Assembly (NCBI GenBank): GCA_036346275.1
Contig: CM070719.1
Location: 35,803,591-35,867,590 of the forward strand
DNA from: Otatea glauca
Taxonomy: Eukaryota; Streptophyta; Magnoliopsida; Poales; Poaceae
DNA: 64,000 nt
Direction: 5' to 3'
Shown here one piece after another: positions 34,689 through 47,285 of this stretch (its first letter is position 1; every line of letters starts with the position of its first letter). The notes beneath the pieces were generated by a model. That model made no database searches, was not told where the DNA came from, and saw only the letters and a list, made by a program, of their open reading frames with translations. The translations under genes were made by a program, and so were the position numbers.

Positions 34689-36367
34689 TGTAATGACCCG
34701 AATCCACTGATTCGAACCCACTGTGTTTACCGCACCAGTCCCAGGATCAACGCTAGTGCACACAGCTCAACATTGGTACATATCACATCATACTCAACGG
34801 TAATAGAATAATACTCCATTTATTGATATAGCTAAGTGTATGATCTTATGACCCACTTACATTATTAAGCCACGCAGGGCAAGACTTGAAATATAAGTGT
34901 CGGGACCCGGATTTGTAAATCCGAAACCCTCTGTGTATACTGCACTAGTCCAGGATCACGCTAGTGCACACAGTGGAAACATAGATGAAATATCATTCCA
35001 TAAAACGAATTAACTAAGAAGAAGCAAATTATTATTGAATAAAGCAAACGACCTTATGGTCAATGTTGACACCATTATGCCTTAAGGGCTTAAGAAACAA
35101 ATAACTATTGCAGCGGAAAAGATAACTTGAGCCATTCGACATGCCACAGGCAATCGTCTGGGGAACGCATTCCTAATCCACGTAGTCTTCATAGAATTCC
35201 TCCTCATGATACTCAGCATTTCCTGATCCTTCCTCAGCAACTGATCAACAAAGGCGTATAGTCGTGAGTACAAAAAGTACTCAGCAAGCCGTAGGGAATT
35301 GATGCAATATATTCATGCACGGCTTGACAAGGATGGCTATATGTTTCATTTGTAGAAAGCAATAACTTGAATTGAAATACAATAAATAGATTGAAAGCAC
35401 ATTTACGAAAAGATAAATAAATAATTGATAGATCAAAGGTAGACAACAAAACAACAATGAACTCTCTGTTCACATCCCAACAATTCCACATTCCACAATT
35501 CATGAAATACTCTATACCCCGTGTGAAATTCCCGGGCTTTGTCCATGACCGCGGACGCGGCTATTCGAATAGTTTTACACTCTGCAGAGGTTGTACAACT
35601 TTACCCACAAGACATGACCATCTCTTTGTGTAATCGATCTTAACACACTTCCTTTGGTGCGTCGCAGAGATATCATGACAAAGCCTTTACAATGCATTGT
35701 CTAAACTCGGTACTGCCCGCTAAGGTTTCGCCCCTTAGGGCCCCCTCTTGCGCCTTGCGAATCTACCCGTCCATCCCGGAACCCACACCACCGATTGGCA
35801 GTACTCAAGGCTAGACATTGCAAATTAATTAGCTAGGTCTGTCCCATACCAGACTTGTGGTAGTACGGTTAGGCCCAGTTCAATGGCGCACAAGATTAAG
35901 TCCTTAATTGTCTCAGGCAAGACATCCACATCCCAATGTGCTAGAAAGCACCCCTTTACTGCACGATCACTTGCCCGAGAGAAAACAATTCGTTCAACAG
36001 ACCAATGGCAAACCCCGCCGTAGTACAACAAATTTTACAACAGTGGCTAACGCCCACAATTCAATATCTCATTAAGTCAAGATTAACATTATTCAATATG
36101 TGACATGAAATCCCTTCGTACAACTAAGCATGTCTAAGCATAGCTACGTAACCCAATGTTGGTATAATGATTATGTCCAACTAGTAATGTCCCAACCTAG
36201 GTTTAACAATGGATACATGGCATCCCAATTAATCAAGGTGGCATAATGACAACTAGGTACATAGCTATTCCCATGAAATAATCATTGATACACAAATAGC
36301 ATGCAATTGTATAAAACAAATTATTTTGCAAACATAGGATCAATATGGTCAAAGGATTACGACTTGC

Positions 36368-36430
36368 CTTGCTAATCTAATGCTGAGTCTTGGTCTTCAA
36401 AGTATTCGTTCGCTCCCTCGGAATTAGCGT
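36368..36430 (-). other. Conserved exon-like block, LTR copy g (63 nt form)
   Basis: It follows TTCCGGTAG and ends AGCAAG before GCAAGTCG. It is 18 nt shorter than the 81-nt form, a multiple of three. It keeps FEDQDSALD in the same frame, then a stop. No ATG. Confidence 0.5.
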
Positions 36431-36930
36431 CTACCGGAAAAGAAAGCAACGAAACCAAATAATTACCAAACAGAGACTCAAACAAGCTCAAAACTGAAAA
36501 TAAATGGCTCTGGAAGATAGATCTTGATTTTAGAAAAATTTAGAAACTTGAATCGCCTCAATCGGAGTTCGTATGAGGGAGAACGAGCTTCTGGAAAATT
36601 AAATCAGAGAAAAAGACTGAAAATCAGAAATTCAGAATTTCTGGATTTATTTTTGTACTGGAAAATCGGTTTATTACGCAACGCTAACGTCAGCCGGCTT
36701 TTGGTGGACTTGGTCCACGGCACGGGCTCGGTTCACCGTGCGCTCGGCGCACGGCCGACGTCAGCGCTGACGCAGGCGGCCACGCGTCGCTCATCTGGCG
36801 AGAGGGCCAGATCGGACGGTGGAAGGCGAGTCACGGGCGGCGAAGGACGTGGCGCGATCCAGAAGTGTTGCCGAGCGATCGGACGGCCACGGATCGGTGA
36901 AGGAGGACGACGGCGAGCAGCGGCGCGGGA

Positions 36931-37215
36931 CTCACCGGCAACGGAGAAGAAGACGCGACCAACGGCGGAGACGCGACTGATCGGAAGCGGCTCGGCACCG
37001 ATCTGAGAGGACTCAACGCGGGCGACCCAAAGACGCCAACGGAGATGGCAGAGGAGCAACGGCGACGGAGTTCTGGGCGACGGAAGGCTTCGGCACGGCG
37101 GAAATCGACGACGAGCTCGCGCGGAGTGACGGCGGCGGCTCGGGCAGCGAGAGGTAGGGCAAAAGGGGCGGCGCGAGGAGGGGATCCTCGGGAGGTGCGC
37201 GACGCTTTAAATAGG
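36931..37215 (-). promoter_or_regulatory. TATA-like box, ATG-free leader and donor of LTR copy g
   Basis: On the minus strand CTATTTAAAG lies near 37,215-37,207, followed by about 270 nt of GC-rich sequence with no ATG and then CCG|GTGAGT at 36,937/36,936. This is the best splice-donor match of all copies. Confidence 0.55.
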
Positions 37216-39079
37216 GGTCTCGAAGGCCGTGTTCGGTGCGGACTCCGAGACGGCGGCGTGCGACGGTAGGACTCCGAGCGGCGGCGGCTAGGGTTTCGCG
37301 GGGCGACGCGAAGAGATCCAGACCGCACATGTGGCGCGAATCTGATGGCCGATGCGGCTGGTCTGGCGGGCTGGCTGGTGCGAGTGGTGGGCCGAGCGGA
37401 GGCGCGGGCTGGGCTGAGGCGTCAGGCTGGAGAAGCGGGCCGGCGGAGGAAATCGGCCCAAAAGGTTTTTAGAAAATAAAAACCTTTTCCAATTAAGAAA
37501 AAAACCAAAAAATGAAATAAAAGCAGATAAATTCAAATAAATAGCAAATAAATTAAGAAAAATTCCTTAGAGCACAATGAACCCAACTAAAACTGAAAAT
37601 CTTTAGTTTGATGAATAGTTTAGTCAAATTAAATCCTTCAATTAATGGAGAAATCCAAATTAAGCTGGAATTAATTCAAGAAAAATGCAAATGGTTTATT
37701 TTTGGATTCAAACATTTCAAAGCTCAAATTTTGGGATGTTACAATAAGCTAAGAATTAAGCACGGAAAATAGAAAACGTAGATAGCTCATCAGTTCACCA
37801 CAGGCAACTGACAAGGCTCGGACCCTGATGACTCGTGTCCTCCTGGAACTCCTCCTCCAACACAGGTGTAGATTCTTCAACTATTGATTATTGTTGTTGG
37901 CAAGGGTGAGTACTTAAAGCACTCAACAAGTTGTGCACAGAATGTAATTCTATGTAACTATATGCAAGGCTTATTCCAAAGAATAGGCTTTCATGGCTAT
38001 TTTGCAATAAGCATCATTTACGAACAAATACAATAAATAGATCATAAAGATTGTAAAACAAATAATAGTTTCAGTGCTCCTCAAGTAAACCAAGTTTCCG
38101 ATCCTAAGCCAATTTTCAACTCCCATGGCATCCTGCCATCCCAACCAAGTTTTCCATTTAATTAAGCTAACCCTTAACTGTAATTCCCGAGCATTGGTCA
38201 ATTTCGTTAGCACGGCTATTCGAACAATTTTACACTCTGCAGAGGTTATGCACTTTACCCACACGATACAACCAAACACCACAAAGGCGAGTGATTATAA
38301 CAAAGCCTTTACAATGCTCCACCTAGACCCAGTACTGCTCGCTAAGGTTTCAACAATAGTGGGACTGGTTACCACATCCAGGACCACCCTCTTGCGCCAT
38401 GTGAGTCTACCCCGAAATACAGGAACTCACTAGTCACCTCGATAGTTCCGAAATCTAGACTTTACAAATTAATCAGCTAGGCTGTCCCATTCCAAACATG
38501 TGGTTGCATGATTGACTCAGGTCAAAGGCTTGCAAGGTTAAGTCCTTAGAGTGATCAAGGCAAGACATCCACATACCCTCTGGCCATCGGGCCCACCTTG
38601 GCATACTCGCCCCTTGTCACTTGCCCCAATCTAAGTGATTATCACCCTACTTGATTACCAAGCACCACGTGCCATCAACAAATCAACATCGTTGTGTGAC
38701 ATGACTCGCCACAACAACTCAATCTCATCGTATGATCTCACATGACACACAAGTTCATAACATTGTTCCATATTCCATTAGTCAAGATTAATTATCAATG
38801 ATTCAAGTACAAGTGATGACGTGGCACAGCTAAGCAATCTACGACGGTCTAATCAGCCCATGTTGATTATCAATATTAACCAACTATTAGTTAAACATCC
38901 TAGGGTGACAATTAGATCATGGCATACAATGACAAGGTAGGGTATATAGATTAAATTGGTAGATTAACTAGATCCCAATTTAATTTTAAACAATTGTATA
39001 CTTGAAATACTATGCAATAAAGTAAAACAATATAGCATTTGTATGAACATGGGTTCAACATGATCAAAGCATAACTTGT

Positions 39080-39160
39080 CTTGGAATAGGTTCTGGTCTT
39101 GCTCTGGAGCTTGATCTTGAGTTGTTGAATCTTTCTCCGAAGCGTCGCACAATTCAACGT
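39080..39160 (-). other. Conserved exon-like block, LTR copy f
   Basis: It is 81 nt, beginning after CACGTAG. The donor position reads AAG then ACAAGT, so the GC donor is mutated in this old copy. The frame contains DASEKDSTTQDQAPEQDQ then NLFQ. No ATG. Confidence 0.5.
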
Positions 39161-40593
39161 CTACGTGTACCGAAGGAGAAAAGCAAATAAATACCAAAAT
39201 AGAGAGCAAATGAACTCTAAAAATCAAATAAAATTCACCATTAAATACATCTCAATTTTACAAATTTTTTGAAATTTGAATCACTTAAATTCGAGTTAAA
39301 ATGCAAAAGTTATAGCCTTTTGAAGTTTGAATCAATACTGAAAATACAGAAATTGAAAAATCGGAATTAACTGAATTATTTTTAGATTGAAAAACCGATT
39401 ACTGCGTCACGCTGATGTCACCAAAGCCCGGACCAATCAGGTGTTGCCACACGTCTTAGGCGCATGGACCAGGTCCACCATCCTTCACCGGTTCACGGTG
39501 GACATGGCTCACGGCCCCTCGGCCTCTGCACCTTACACGCGGCGCCCTCGGATTGGTCGCAACGCCGCCTGCACCAACGCTCAACACGCGGCGTGCATCC
39601 ACGGGTTTTGATCAAATCGAACGGACGCGGCTGACAGCGACGCGGCGGAATCCTAGCGGTTCAGATCTGATCCGACGGTCTACAACTTACGGATCTGGCG
39701 ATGGAAGCACGGCGGCGGAATTTCACCGGCAGTGAAGAAGATGGCCTGACTGACGGTGCTCTAGCGCGATTCCGACGCGAAGAAGGAGAGGAGTCGACGC
39801 GGAGCACCACGGCGGACTCGGATCCGGGACCAAAGCGGCGGAAGACGGCGGATCAGCGACGTTCTCGGGCAAAAATCGTGGCGGCTACAAGCTTCAACTC
39901 CGGCGAGCTTCTACGCGCGAATGACGGCGACTCGGGGCTCCGGAATTACAGCAGACGCGCGGCGCGAGGTGAGGATTTGAGCGCCCGCGTCGGCGCCTCA
40001 AATAGCCGCACGGGAAGGCGTGCGCGGCGCGAACTCCGAAGATGGTTCCGTGGCGGTGGCGGACTCCGGCGGTGACACGGAGAGGTGACACGGCCTCATC
40101 CCGAGCGTCCACGCGGCTTCCATCCAACGGCCTAGAGCGATTCGGCGACGCGGCGAAACACAGCCGTTGGATCTCAATCCAACAGTGGGCTTTCTTAGGG
40201 TTAGGGTTTCGGCGGAAAACGGGCTGCGCGGGCTACTTGGGCTGCACAGTAGTGGGCCGGCCTGTTACTATTCACCAGGTTTTTAAAAGGATTTACGATT
40301 TAAAATAATTACAGAAAATCATTTGATTTGTTTTAAGCAAATAAAAGTATCAGGGAAATTCCAAGAAAATTCACAGAAATACTTTGAAGCATTTTGAACT
40401 CAAATAAAATATTTTTGGCAAAACTTTATTTTAACTTTGCATAAATTTAAATGGTTTTCAATAAAAGACCAATATACTTAATTTAAAGTTAACTCAAATA
40501 AATCTAGAAAAATCCAATAAATTCCAGAAAACATAAAATGGACAAATAACCAATAAAATGATTTTAAAGCAAATTTTGGGATGTTACAATAAT

Positions 40594-41775
40594 GAAACTT
40601 AGTGCAATCAAGGAATGAACTAAAATAAAGTATATGGGTAGCACCAAAGCTCTATTGCACAAGTCTTGGAGAGATGCTAGCTAATTACTTTAAAGAATGT
40701 AAAAGGCCATAAGATTGCTCACTATTAAATACAAGTGCACAATCTGAAAATAACAAACACAAATTAGGGTATTGCTCAATGTAGGGCTGCCGGTCACTAT
40801 TCTCTTTTCTTTCTTTCTTTTTCTTTTTTCTTGGCCTTTTGGCTCTTCTTTTCTCTTCTCTTTATTTTGGTGACTTTCGGCCAACACTAGTATGAACAAA
40901 GTTTTACGAACCCTAACTTGATATTAGAAGATAATATGATGATATGACATTTCCAGATTATGCAATATATCAATATGAACAACCCAAATCGATATCAAAT
41001 AACTAGCCTCGATTGGGGTCAAAGTATTCACAAAGTATGAATTGGTTACAAAAGGTGAGGGTACTGGTATTTTTGTGATTTTATGGATTATGGATGCTAC
41101 TGGACTTAGCCAACTCAAAGGAACAAGCTAGAATGCAAGATGTTGAAAGAAACCCTATTTAGGCCAAAATGGTGTAACAAATTTGTCAACACAATTAAAG
41201 TGTTAAAATGACCGAACCTGTCTTGCTCACAATTGAATAAATTGAAGGTGATGTTCTAAGCTTTCAAAAAATTACAAGAACACACAATTTGGAGCTTCGG
41301 TATAGAAGTTATAGCCAAAAAACTAAGATGCATATATTTTACCTAAATTTAGCCAATCTGACCAAATCTGAATCTGAATCAAATTAAACGAATCACAAAG
41401 GACATGCAAAAACTTTGTTTTGTAGAGGACTCTGTGACAATCTAGTAATGCCAAAATTTTACCAAATCAGAGTTCGTTTGTAGTAGTTAAGATCAAAATA
41501 CCGAACTGACCTGTTAGAAACCCTAACTCTTGGGTGTCGAATTTGACAGCCGGTAAATCAAATAGAATCCGGATCTAAACCGATGCCCAAACGATATTTT
41601 GAAGAGGTATTCATGAGGTATCAAGAAAGTACAAGAACACAAAAAATTGAGTTTGTATATGAAAGTTATGAGCAAAAAAACCAAACTGGAAAGAATTGAA
41701 AAATTAAAGCTATGTGATGGAAATGACGATGAAAAACTAAATAATTAACCAAATGGATCAAAATATAAACAAACT
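40594..41775. other. Non-coding remnant, probably LTR/leader of the minus-strand gypsy fragment
   Basis: It continues 34,321-34,688 across the solo LTR. A TTTCTTTCTTTTT-rich tract lies at 40,800-40,865. Two related blocks (AAAAATTACAAGAACACA at 41,266 and AGAAAGTACAAGAACACA at 41,624, each followed by an AGTTATAG/GAGCAAAAAAC stretch) suggest an old internal duplication. No reading frame is supported. Confidence 0.4.
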
Positions 41776-42062
41776 TTAACATCCCCAATTTTCATAATGG
41801 TGTTTAAATATTTAATTATGATTTTCTATGATTTTTCCTTTTTTTTTGGTTTTTAGAAATGGTTTTTCTATTTTTAGGTTTATAAAATAATTTATTTAAG
41901 AAAAAGTAAAACTCAAATATTGCTGAAAATAATTTTAGTAAGTCCAAATGTCTTAGTGTATTTTTGAGAATTTTTCTAAGTTTTTGAACCTTATTTTCTA
42001 TTGTTTAAAAGCCTTTTTTATTTTCATCAATTAATTAATTCGGAATATATAAAAATCACTCA
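41776..42062 (+). repeat. Fragment of long LTR (copy i), 5' end only
   Basis: TTTAACATCCCC at 41,776 and the following AT-rich sequence (GATTTTCTATGATTTTTCC, CAAATGTCTTAGTGTATTTTTGAGAATTTTTCT) resemble the first 290 bp of copies c and e. It stops where Tat copy B begins. Confidence 0.5.
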
Positions 42063-42088
42063 CTAAGGTCTTCTTCCTGTGGGAGAAG

Positions 42089-42850
42089 TCTAGAGAGCTC
42101 AGCTACATCTCAGAATCTTCTGACCCAACTGATTTACTGGATTTCTCTTTGGCCGATCTAGATGATCCAGAGATAATGGCTACAGATGATTATGACGTGA
42201 AGATCAGAAAAATCCTTACAATCTCCAAAGAAGTGTCGGCTGCAGGGACCTCGGCTCCTGGAATGCAAGAGCGTCTTGACAAGCTCTTTGACTTGGTGAT
42301 GAAGCCTCAATCGGAGATTCTTGCCAACAACCAGCCGATTCGCGATGCCATGGCAGCCATTCAAGCTGACTTGCCCTCGAAGGTGATGGAGGCACTGTTA
42401 AATGTCTGCCATTTGGATGGGAAGAAGGCATTAGTGGAGGCTGCCCAGGCGAGAATCGCCCAACGTGAAACACAAGAAGTCGATTAAAAGCTTTTGGATG
42501 AGCTAGTGGACGATGCTAAGGCAAAGAAGCTGAGTTTTGACACTGACGTTCAATTGCTCAAGACCAGCAAAGAGACCATCATGAAGCTTGAGTCGACCAA
42601 GAAATTTCTAATGGAAGAGCTGGCCAAGATGGAAAAACAAATCTTAAAAGGCCAATAAATCATAGAGAAGACTTCATCGGCCATCAAGGAGCAGAAACTT
42701 GGCATTGTTATGGCTGTAGTCAGCGTGAAGAAACAATCGGCTAAGATAACTCCCGTGCCTGGAAACGCCAAGGAAGACCAAGTCATAGTCGACGAGGTGC
42801 AGGGATCATTGCCAAGGCTGCAGGCGCCATGCCGGCTCTGGTGCAAGACT
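42089..42850 (+). pseudogene. Antisense coiled-coil gene of Tat copy B (fragment)
   Basis: The frame reads ADLDDPEIMATDDYDVKIRK and EALLNVCHLDGKKALVEAAQ, with stops at 42,485 and 42,656, then reads on through AKITPVPGNAKED. It matches the last exon of copy A's antisense gene (EVMATNDFTADIRKIL, EVCHLDGKRAEV, KMAKITPVPGNDKED). It is heptad-rich and probably a coiled coil. The PMD exons are missing. Confidence 0.75.
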
Positions 42851-43154
42851 TCATGGTTTTGGCCTTCAATGTTAATCTTGTTATGATGAAAACTTCTTGG
42901 ATGTTCAGCTTATTGGAACAATACTTATGTAACACTTTTAATTTTATAATCGGCTGTTTTACCGAATTTGTACTTGCCTTGTCTATGTAATCCACCTCCT
43001 TTTAACCAATTAACCACAACGAGTTAACTTGGCTTTCAAAACGATATTTCCTCTTAGTCGACTAATCTCCAATCTAGATGCTAGGATAGTATCTCTTTAA
43101 ATACTTCCCATTAATCGCCTTAGGGAAAATAACCACTACAAGAAACAGAGAAAA

Positions 43155-43480
43155 ATTCGTGGGTTTTTTAAATTCGTGGGCCCAAAAAAACCACGAATTT
43201 ATTTATTTAAATTCATCGGTTTGTATAAAACCCACGTTTTTAATTAAATTTGTGGGCCAAAATGAAACCCACGAATTTATTTATTTAAATTCGTGGGCTC
43301 AAATAACACCCACGAATTTAATCAATCAAATTCGTGGGCCGGAAGTTACACACGAATTTTAAATTTTAAATTCGTGGGCCACAAAATTACCCACGAATTT
43401 AAACATTTAAATTCGTGGGCCAAAAATTACCCACGAATTTAAAAATTTAAATTCGTGGGCCACGGTCATCCCCACGAATT
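43155..43480. repeat. CACTA left subterminal repeats
   Basis: More than ten close copies of AAATTCGTGGGCC in both orientations, spaced roughly 20-40 bp. Such arrays bind the CACTA TnpA-type protein in characterised elements. Confidence 0.9.
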
Positions 43481-43496
43481 TAACAGGGGCAAAAAA

Positions 43497-44235
43497 AACC
43501 CTACGGGCCCGCAACCCACCACGCGCCCACCGACGCCGCCCTCGCCCATGCGCGCGCGCCGCGCCCGCGCGCCTCGCCCGCCCCGCTGCCGCGCGGCCGC
43601 AATCCCCTGCGCGTCGGCCCGCACGCCTGCGCCGCTGCGGCGCCCGCTTTGCCTGCCTGCGCTGCCCGCTCGGCCGCCGAAAGCACCGCCCGCCCGCCCG
43701 CGGCGCCGCTGCCGCTGCGGCGCGAGACCCACCCCGCCGCGCGCCCGCCGCGCCGCTTCGCCGGCCGCCCGCCCGCCGTGCCGCCCCGCCGATCGACCAC
43801 TGCCGACCGCCGCCGCCGCCGCCGCTTGGCCCGCTCGCCGCCCACGCCGGCCGCCGCCCGGCCGCCGCCCGGCGCCGCCCACGCCGCCCGCCGCCGCCGC
43901 CACGCCGCCCGCCCGCAGCGCGCCCCGCCGCCCGCCCGCCTGCCGCTTCGCCGCGACCGCCCGCCGGCCGGCCGCCGGCTGCCGCCGCCGCCGCCCCTCG
44001 CGCCTCGGCCGCCGCCAGATGCGCCGCCCGCCGCCCTGCCAGCGTCGCCGCGCCCGCGCCCGCCGCCGCCGCGCCGGACGCCCTCCCCCGTGCCACCGCC
44101 CGCTCGATCGCTCGAGACGCCGCCCACTTCGCTGTCCGCCGCCGCGCCACCACCGCGCCATCGCGGCGTCGCCCGCCGATTCCGCCTCGCGTTCTTTGTC
44201 GGGCGCCACCCCCTCCCGGACCCTCCGCGACGCCC
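43497..44235. other. GC-extreme island inside the CACTA element
   Basis: About 740 bp made mostly of CGCC/GCCG triplet-like sequence. Several frames on both strands are open only because A and T, needed for stops, are scarce, so no protein is called. It ends just before TCATCTCTTTTTATATTCG and lies upstream of the transposase start at 44,755, consistent with a promoter/first-exon CpG island. Confidence 0.8.
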
Positions 44236-44754
44236 ACCGGCGTTGGAGAAGGTGTATTTCATCTCTTTTTATATTCGTTTAAAGTTATTTCATCTCATTT
44301 TATATTCACGCATATGATATATATTTTTTATTTTCTATTGCCGTTGTATATAACGTTAGAGTTTAGGGTTTGTGTCGAATCAGAGAGAGCATAGGCGTCA
44401 TCCATTTGGGAACGGCGCATCTCACATTTGCTTGTGAGGTGCGCGGTCTTAATTATCGGCAGATTTTGGACGGCCGAGAATGTTGGTTGTTGCATAGGGC
44501 GTGACGTGCGAGCGATCCGAACGTGATTTCGGCCACATAACCCTGTTGTTCTCCGACCCACCAGCATCAGGCGTGCGTTTGGAGAATAGCGGTTATCTTT
44601 GCCAAATTTCGTTCGGTTCAGAGCGCACATCACAGTCGCATGCAATAGCCTCCATTCTTGGGTGGGTTTAGAACACATCTTTCCTAATAGGGTTGTCTTT
44701 GTCACCTAAGCCACGTCGTGACGCTGACATTGTTTCATTTGTTTAGCTTTGATA

Positions 44755-46918
44755 ATGGGTGACGATCGAAGGGCGATGTATGACGGATGGAGGAGTGATG
44801 GGGGACACTCAAGGGAATGGGGGCAGATCACGGATGCTTTCTTGAAGCAAGCATTCCCTGGAGGAGCTGAATATGTGTATTGCCCGTGTACCCTCTGCGA
44901 GAATAACAGCTACTACAGCAAGGATATAGTGCAGTATCACATTTGCAAAAACGGGTTCATGCCTAACTATTTGGTGTGGCAATCACATGGAGAGGCCGCA
45001 GGCGTGCCATTGAGATGGAAGAGATTTGGACCATGTGGAGGATCACGATCGGATGGAAGAGATGCCGATGATCTTGGCGGGGATCGAATTTAACTCCGAG
45101 GAGGGTCACAACGGGGGGTTAAGGAATTCTATAGGCTACTTGACGCCTCGGACGAGAAGCTGCATGACTTGACCAATGTGACCGTCCTGCAGGCGGTTAC
45201 ACGGCTTATGTCGATGAAGTCGAAGTTCAACTTTTGAACAAATGCTTCAACGCTTTGCTTGAACTAATGAATGATGTCCATACGCTAACCACAAGATGCC
45301 AAAGGATTTGTACCAATCGAAAAAGTTGATGGCGGCCTCGGGATGAATTACCGTAAGATTGATGTGTGCGAGAATAATTGCATGTCGCTCGAAGGATCAT
45401 GACAAGGATACCCATTGTATGCATTGCGATAAGTGCAGATTCGTTGAGGTGGTAGATGAGGAAGGGGTATCAGTGACTACAAAGGTCGCGACTAAACAGC
45501 TTCGGTACATGCCGATCACGGATAGGCTTAAACGGCTGTACATGTCAAAAGAAACAGCGAAACATATGCGGTGGCACAAAGAAGGTAAACGTGAGGACCA
45601 AGACCCGGATATGATGGTGCATCCGTCTGATGGCAAGGCATGGCAGGCATTGGACCGATTCGATCCTGCATTTGCAAGCGACCCTAGGAGTGTCCGTCTT
45701 GGTTTGTCCACGGACGGTTTCGCACCTTTCAGCACAAGCGCTAGCCCCTACTCTTGTTGGCCGGTCTTCATCATGCCATACAATCTTCCACTTGAGATTT
45801 GCTTGAAAGAGGGGTTCATATTCCTTGCTCTTGTCATTCCAGGTCCTAAGCATCCAGAGAAGGATCTCAATGTGTTCATGCGGCCCTTAATTGATGAGCT
45901 GAAGAAGTTGTGGCGAGGGGAAAAGGCATACGACAGCGTTGGTGGTAGAGAATTTACCTTACGAGCCGCATACCTGTGGTCGGTCCATGATTTGTTGGCA
46001 TATGGCATTTGGGCGGGCTGGTGTGTTCATGGTCGCCTGTGTTGTCCAATTTGTATGGCTGACTCTGATGCATTCAGGCTCACGCACGGTAAAAAGATCA
46101 CATTCTTCGATTGCCATTGACGATGGCTTCCGGCGAGGCACCCTTTTAGGAATGACGCCAAAGCATTTGAAAAGGACAGAAGTTAAAAAGGGCATGAGGC
46201 GACTCACGGAGAGGAGATAAGCGAATGGCATAGTCACTTGTACGATCTACGGAGTGGGTTTCATCGCTATGGAAAGGAGCACAACTGGACTCATATTTCT
46301 TTTCTTTGGGAGCTGCCTTACGCGAAAGCTTTGATTCTGCCGCATAACATAGATTTGATGCACCAAGAGCGCAATGTGGCAGAAAGCATCATAAGCATGG
46401 TGTTTGATGTAACCGACAAAACAAAGTATAACATGAGTGCTAGGAAAGACATGGGTGATCATTGTGCTAGGCTGTGGCTCGAGGTTAAAGTTGGTTTAAA
46501 TGGAAATGAGAGCCGGCCACGAGCTCCATACTGTGTGAAGCCAGAAGACCGTAAACAGATTTTGAGGTGGTTGAAAACTCTAAAGTTTCCTGATCGCTAT
46601 GCATCTAACATAAAACGGTTTGTGAATGTCAAGACTAGGTAAGCTAAACGGGCTAAAGAGTCATGATTACCATATTATCATGGAAAGACTTGTTCCGGTA
46701 ATGTTTCGTGGCTATTTTGATAATGAGTTGTGGAGGATGTTAGCCGAGCTCAGTTACTTCTATAGGCAGATATGCGGTAAGGAAATCTCTAAGACGTTGA
46801 TGCAGAAGTTAGAGAACGGAATTCCCTTGCTTGTATGCAAGTTGGAAAAAACTTTCCCACCTGGTTTTATGAATGTGATGCACCCTTTTAGGAACGATGC
46901 CAAAGCATTTCGAATTTA
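44755..46918 (+). pseudogene. CACTA transposase (TNP2 type) pseudogene
   Basis: An ATG at 44,755 starts a transposase-associated domain (FPGGAEYVYCPCTLCENNSY). TNP2 core follows: DSDAFRLTHGKKITFFDCH, LRLGLSTDGFAPF-like at about 45,698, SPYSCWPVFIMPYNLPLEIC, GPKHPEKDLNVFMRPLIDEL, then ELPYAKALILPHNIDLMHQE and KSHDYHIIMERLVPVMFRGY. Frames change near 45,095-45,360, 46,120 and 46,640. The C-terminal part is lost at 46,880, where a 32-bp copy of 46,138-46,169 joins directly to the subterminal repeats. Non-functional. Confidence 0.9.
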
Positions 46919-47285
46919 GTTCACGAATTTAACTCGACGAAATTAATTAATTAAATTCGTGGGTACCCACGAATTTAAGTTAAATTCGTGGGTTTCTGCC
47001 AAGCCCACGAATTTAATCGAATCTGAGTTAAATTGTGGGTTTATTAAACCCATGAATTTAATCTGTTAAATTGTGGGTTTAATAAACCCACAATTTAACT
47101 CGATTCCCAATTAAATTCGTGGGCTTGGCGTAAACTCACAATTTAACTTAAATTGTGGTACCCACGAATTTAATTAATTAATTCGTCGAGTTAAATTCGT
47201 GAACTAAATTCGACGGTTTGTTCACGAATTTAAATTAAATTTGTGGGTTTTAGCTTAAATTCGTGGGTTTTTGGCCCACGAATCT
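46918..47285. repeat. CACTA right subterminal repeats
   Basis: Inverted and direct AATTCGTGGG units, several forming near-perfect palindromes (for example around 46,960-46,970, centred on GTGGGTACCCAC). They mirror the left array. Confidence 0.9.

Larger units (their letters stand above)
34898..37743 (-). mobile_element. Long LTR copy g: complete solo LTR nested in copy f (2,846 bp)
   Basis: It begins TGTCGGGACCC at 34,898 and ends GGGATGTTACA at 37,743 (plus strand). A perfect duplication ATAAG lies at 34,893-34,897 and 37,744-37,748. It belongs to a divergent subfamily that the partial copy at 1-205 resembles. Minus-strand landmarks: TATTTAAAG near 37,207-37,215, an ATG-free leader to 36,937, a consensus donor GTGAGT at 36,936-36,931, and a shorter exon-like block 36,430-36,368. 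Confidence 0.92.
34689..40588 (-). mobile_element. Long LTR copy f: solo LTR containing another solo LTR
   Basis: On the minus strand it runs from TGTAACATCCC at 40,588 to ...CGGGTCATTACA at 34,689. A perfect 5-bp duplication ATAAT flanks it (34,684-34,688 and 40,589-40,593). It is interrupted by copy g plus duplication (34,898-37,748), leaving about 3.05 kb. It keeps the family order: mutated TATA (CTATTTGAGG) near 40,003, an ATG-free leader down to about 39,726, donor-like GTGAAA, exon-like block 39,160-39,080 (donor changed from GC to AC), and CTCTGCAGAG near 38,240. The 3' terminus is TTACA rather than CGACA. Confidence 0.9.

Noticed and set aside
43407..44317. Several reading frames of 220-276 codons on both strands in the CACTA element
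   Set aside because: They exist because the DNA is almost pure GC and stop codons are rare; composition is Arg/Ala/Pro/Gly only and no domain is visible.
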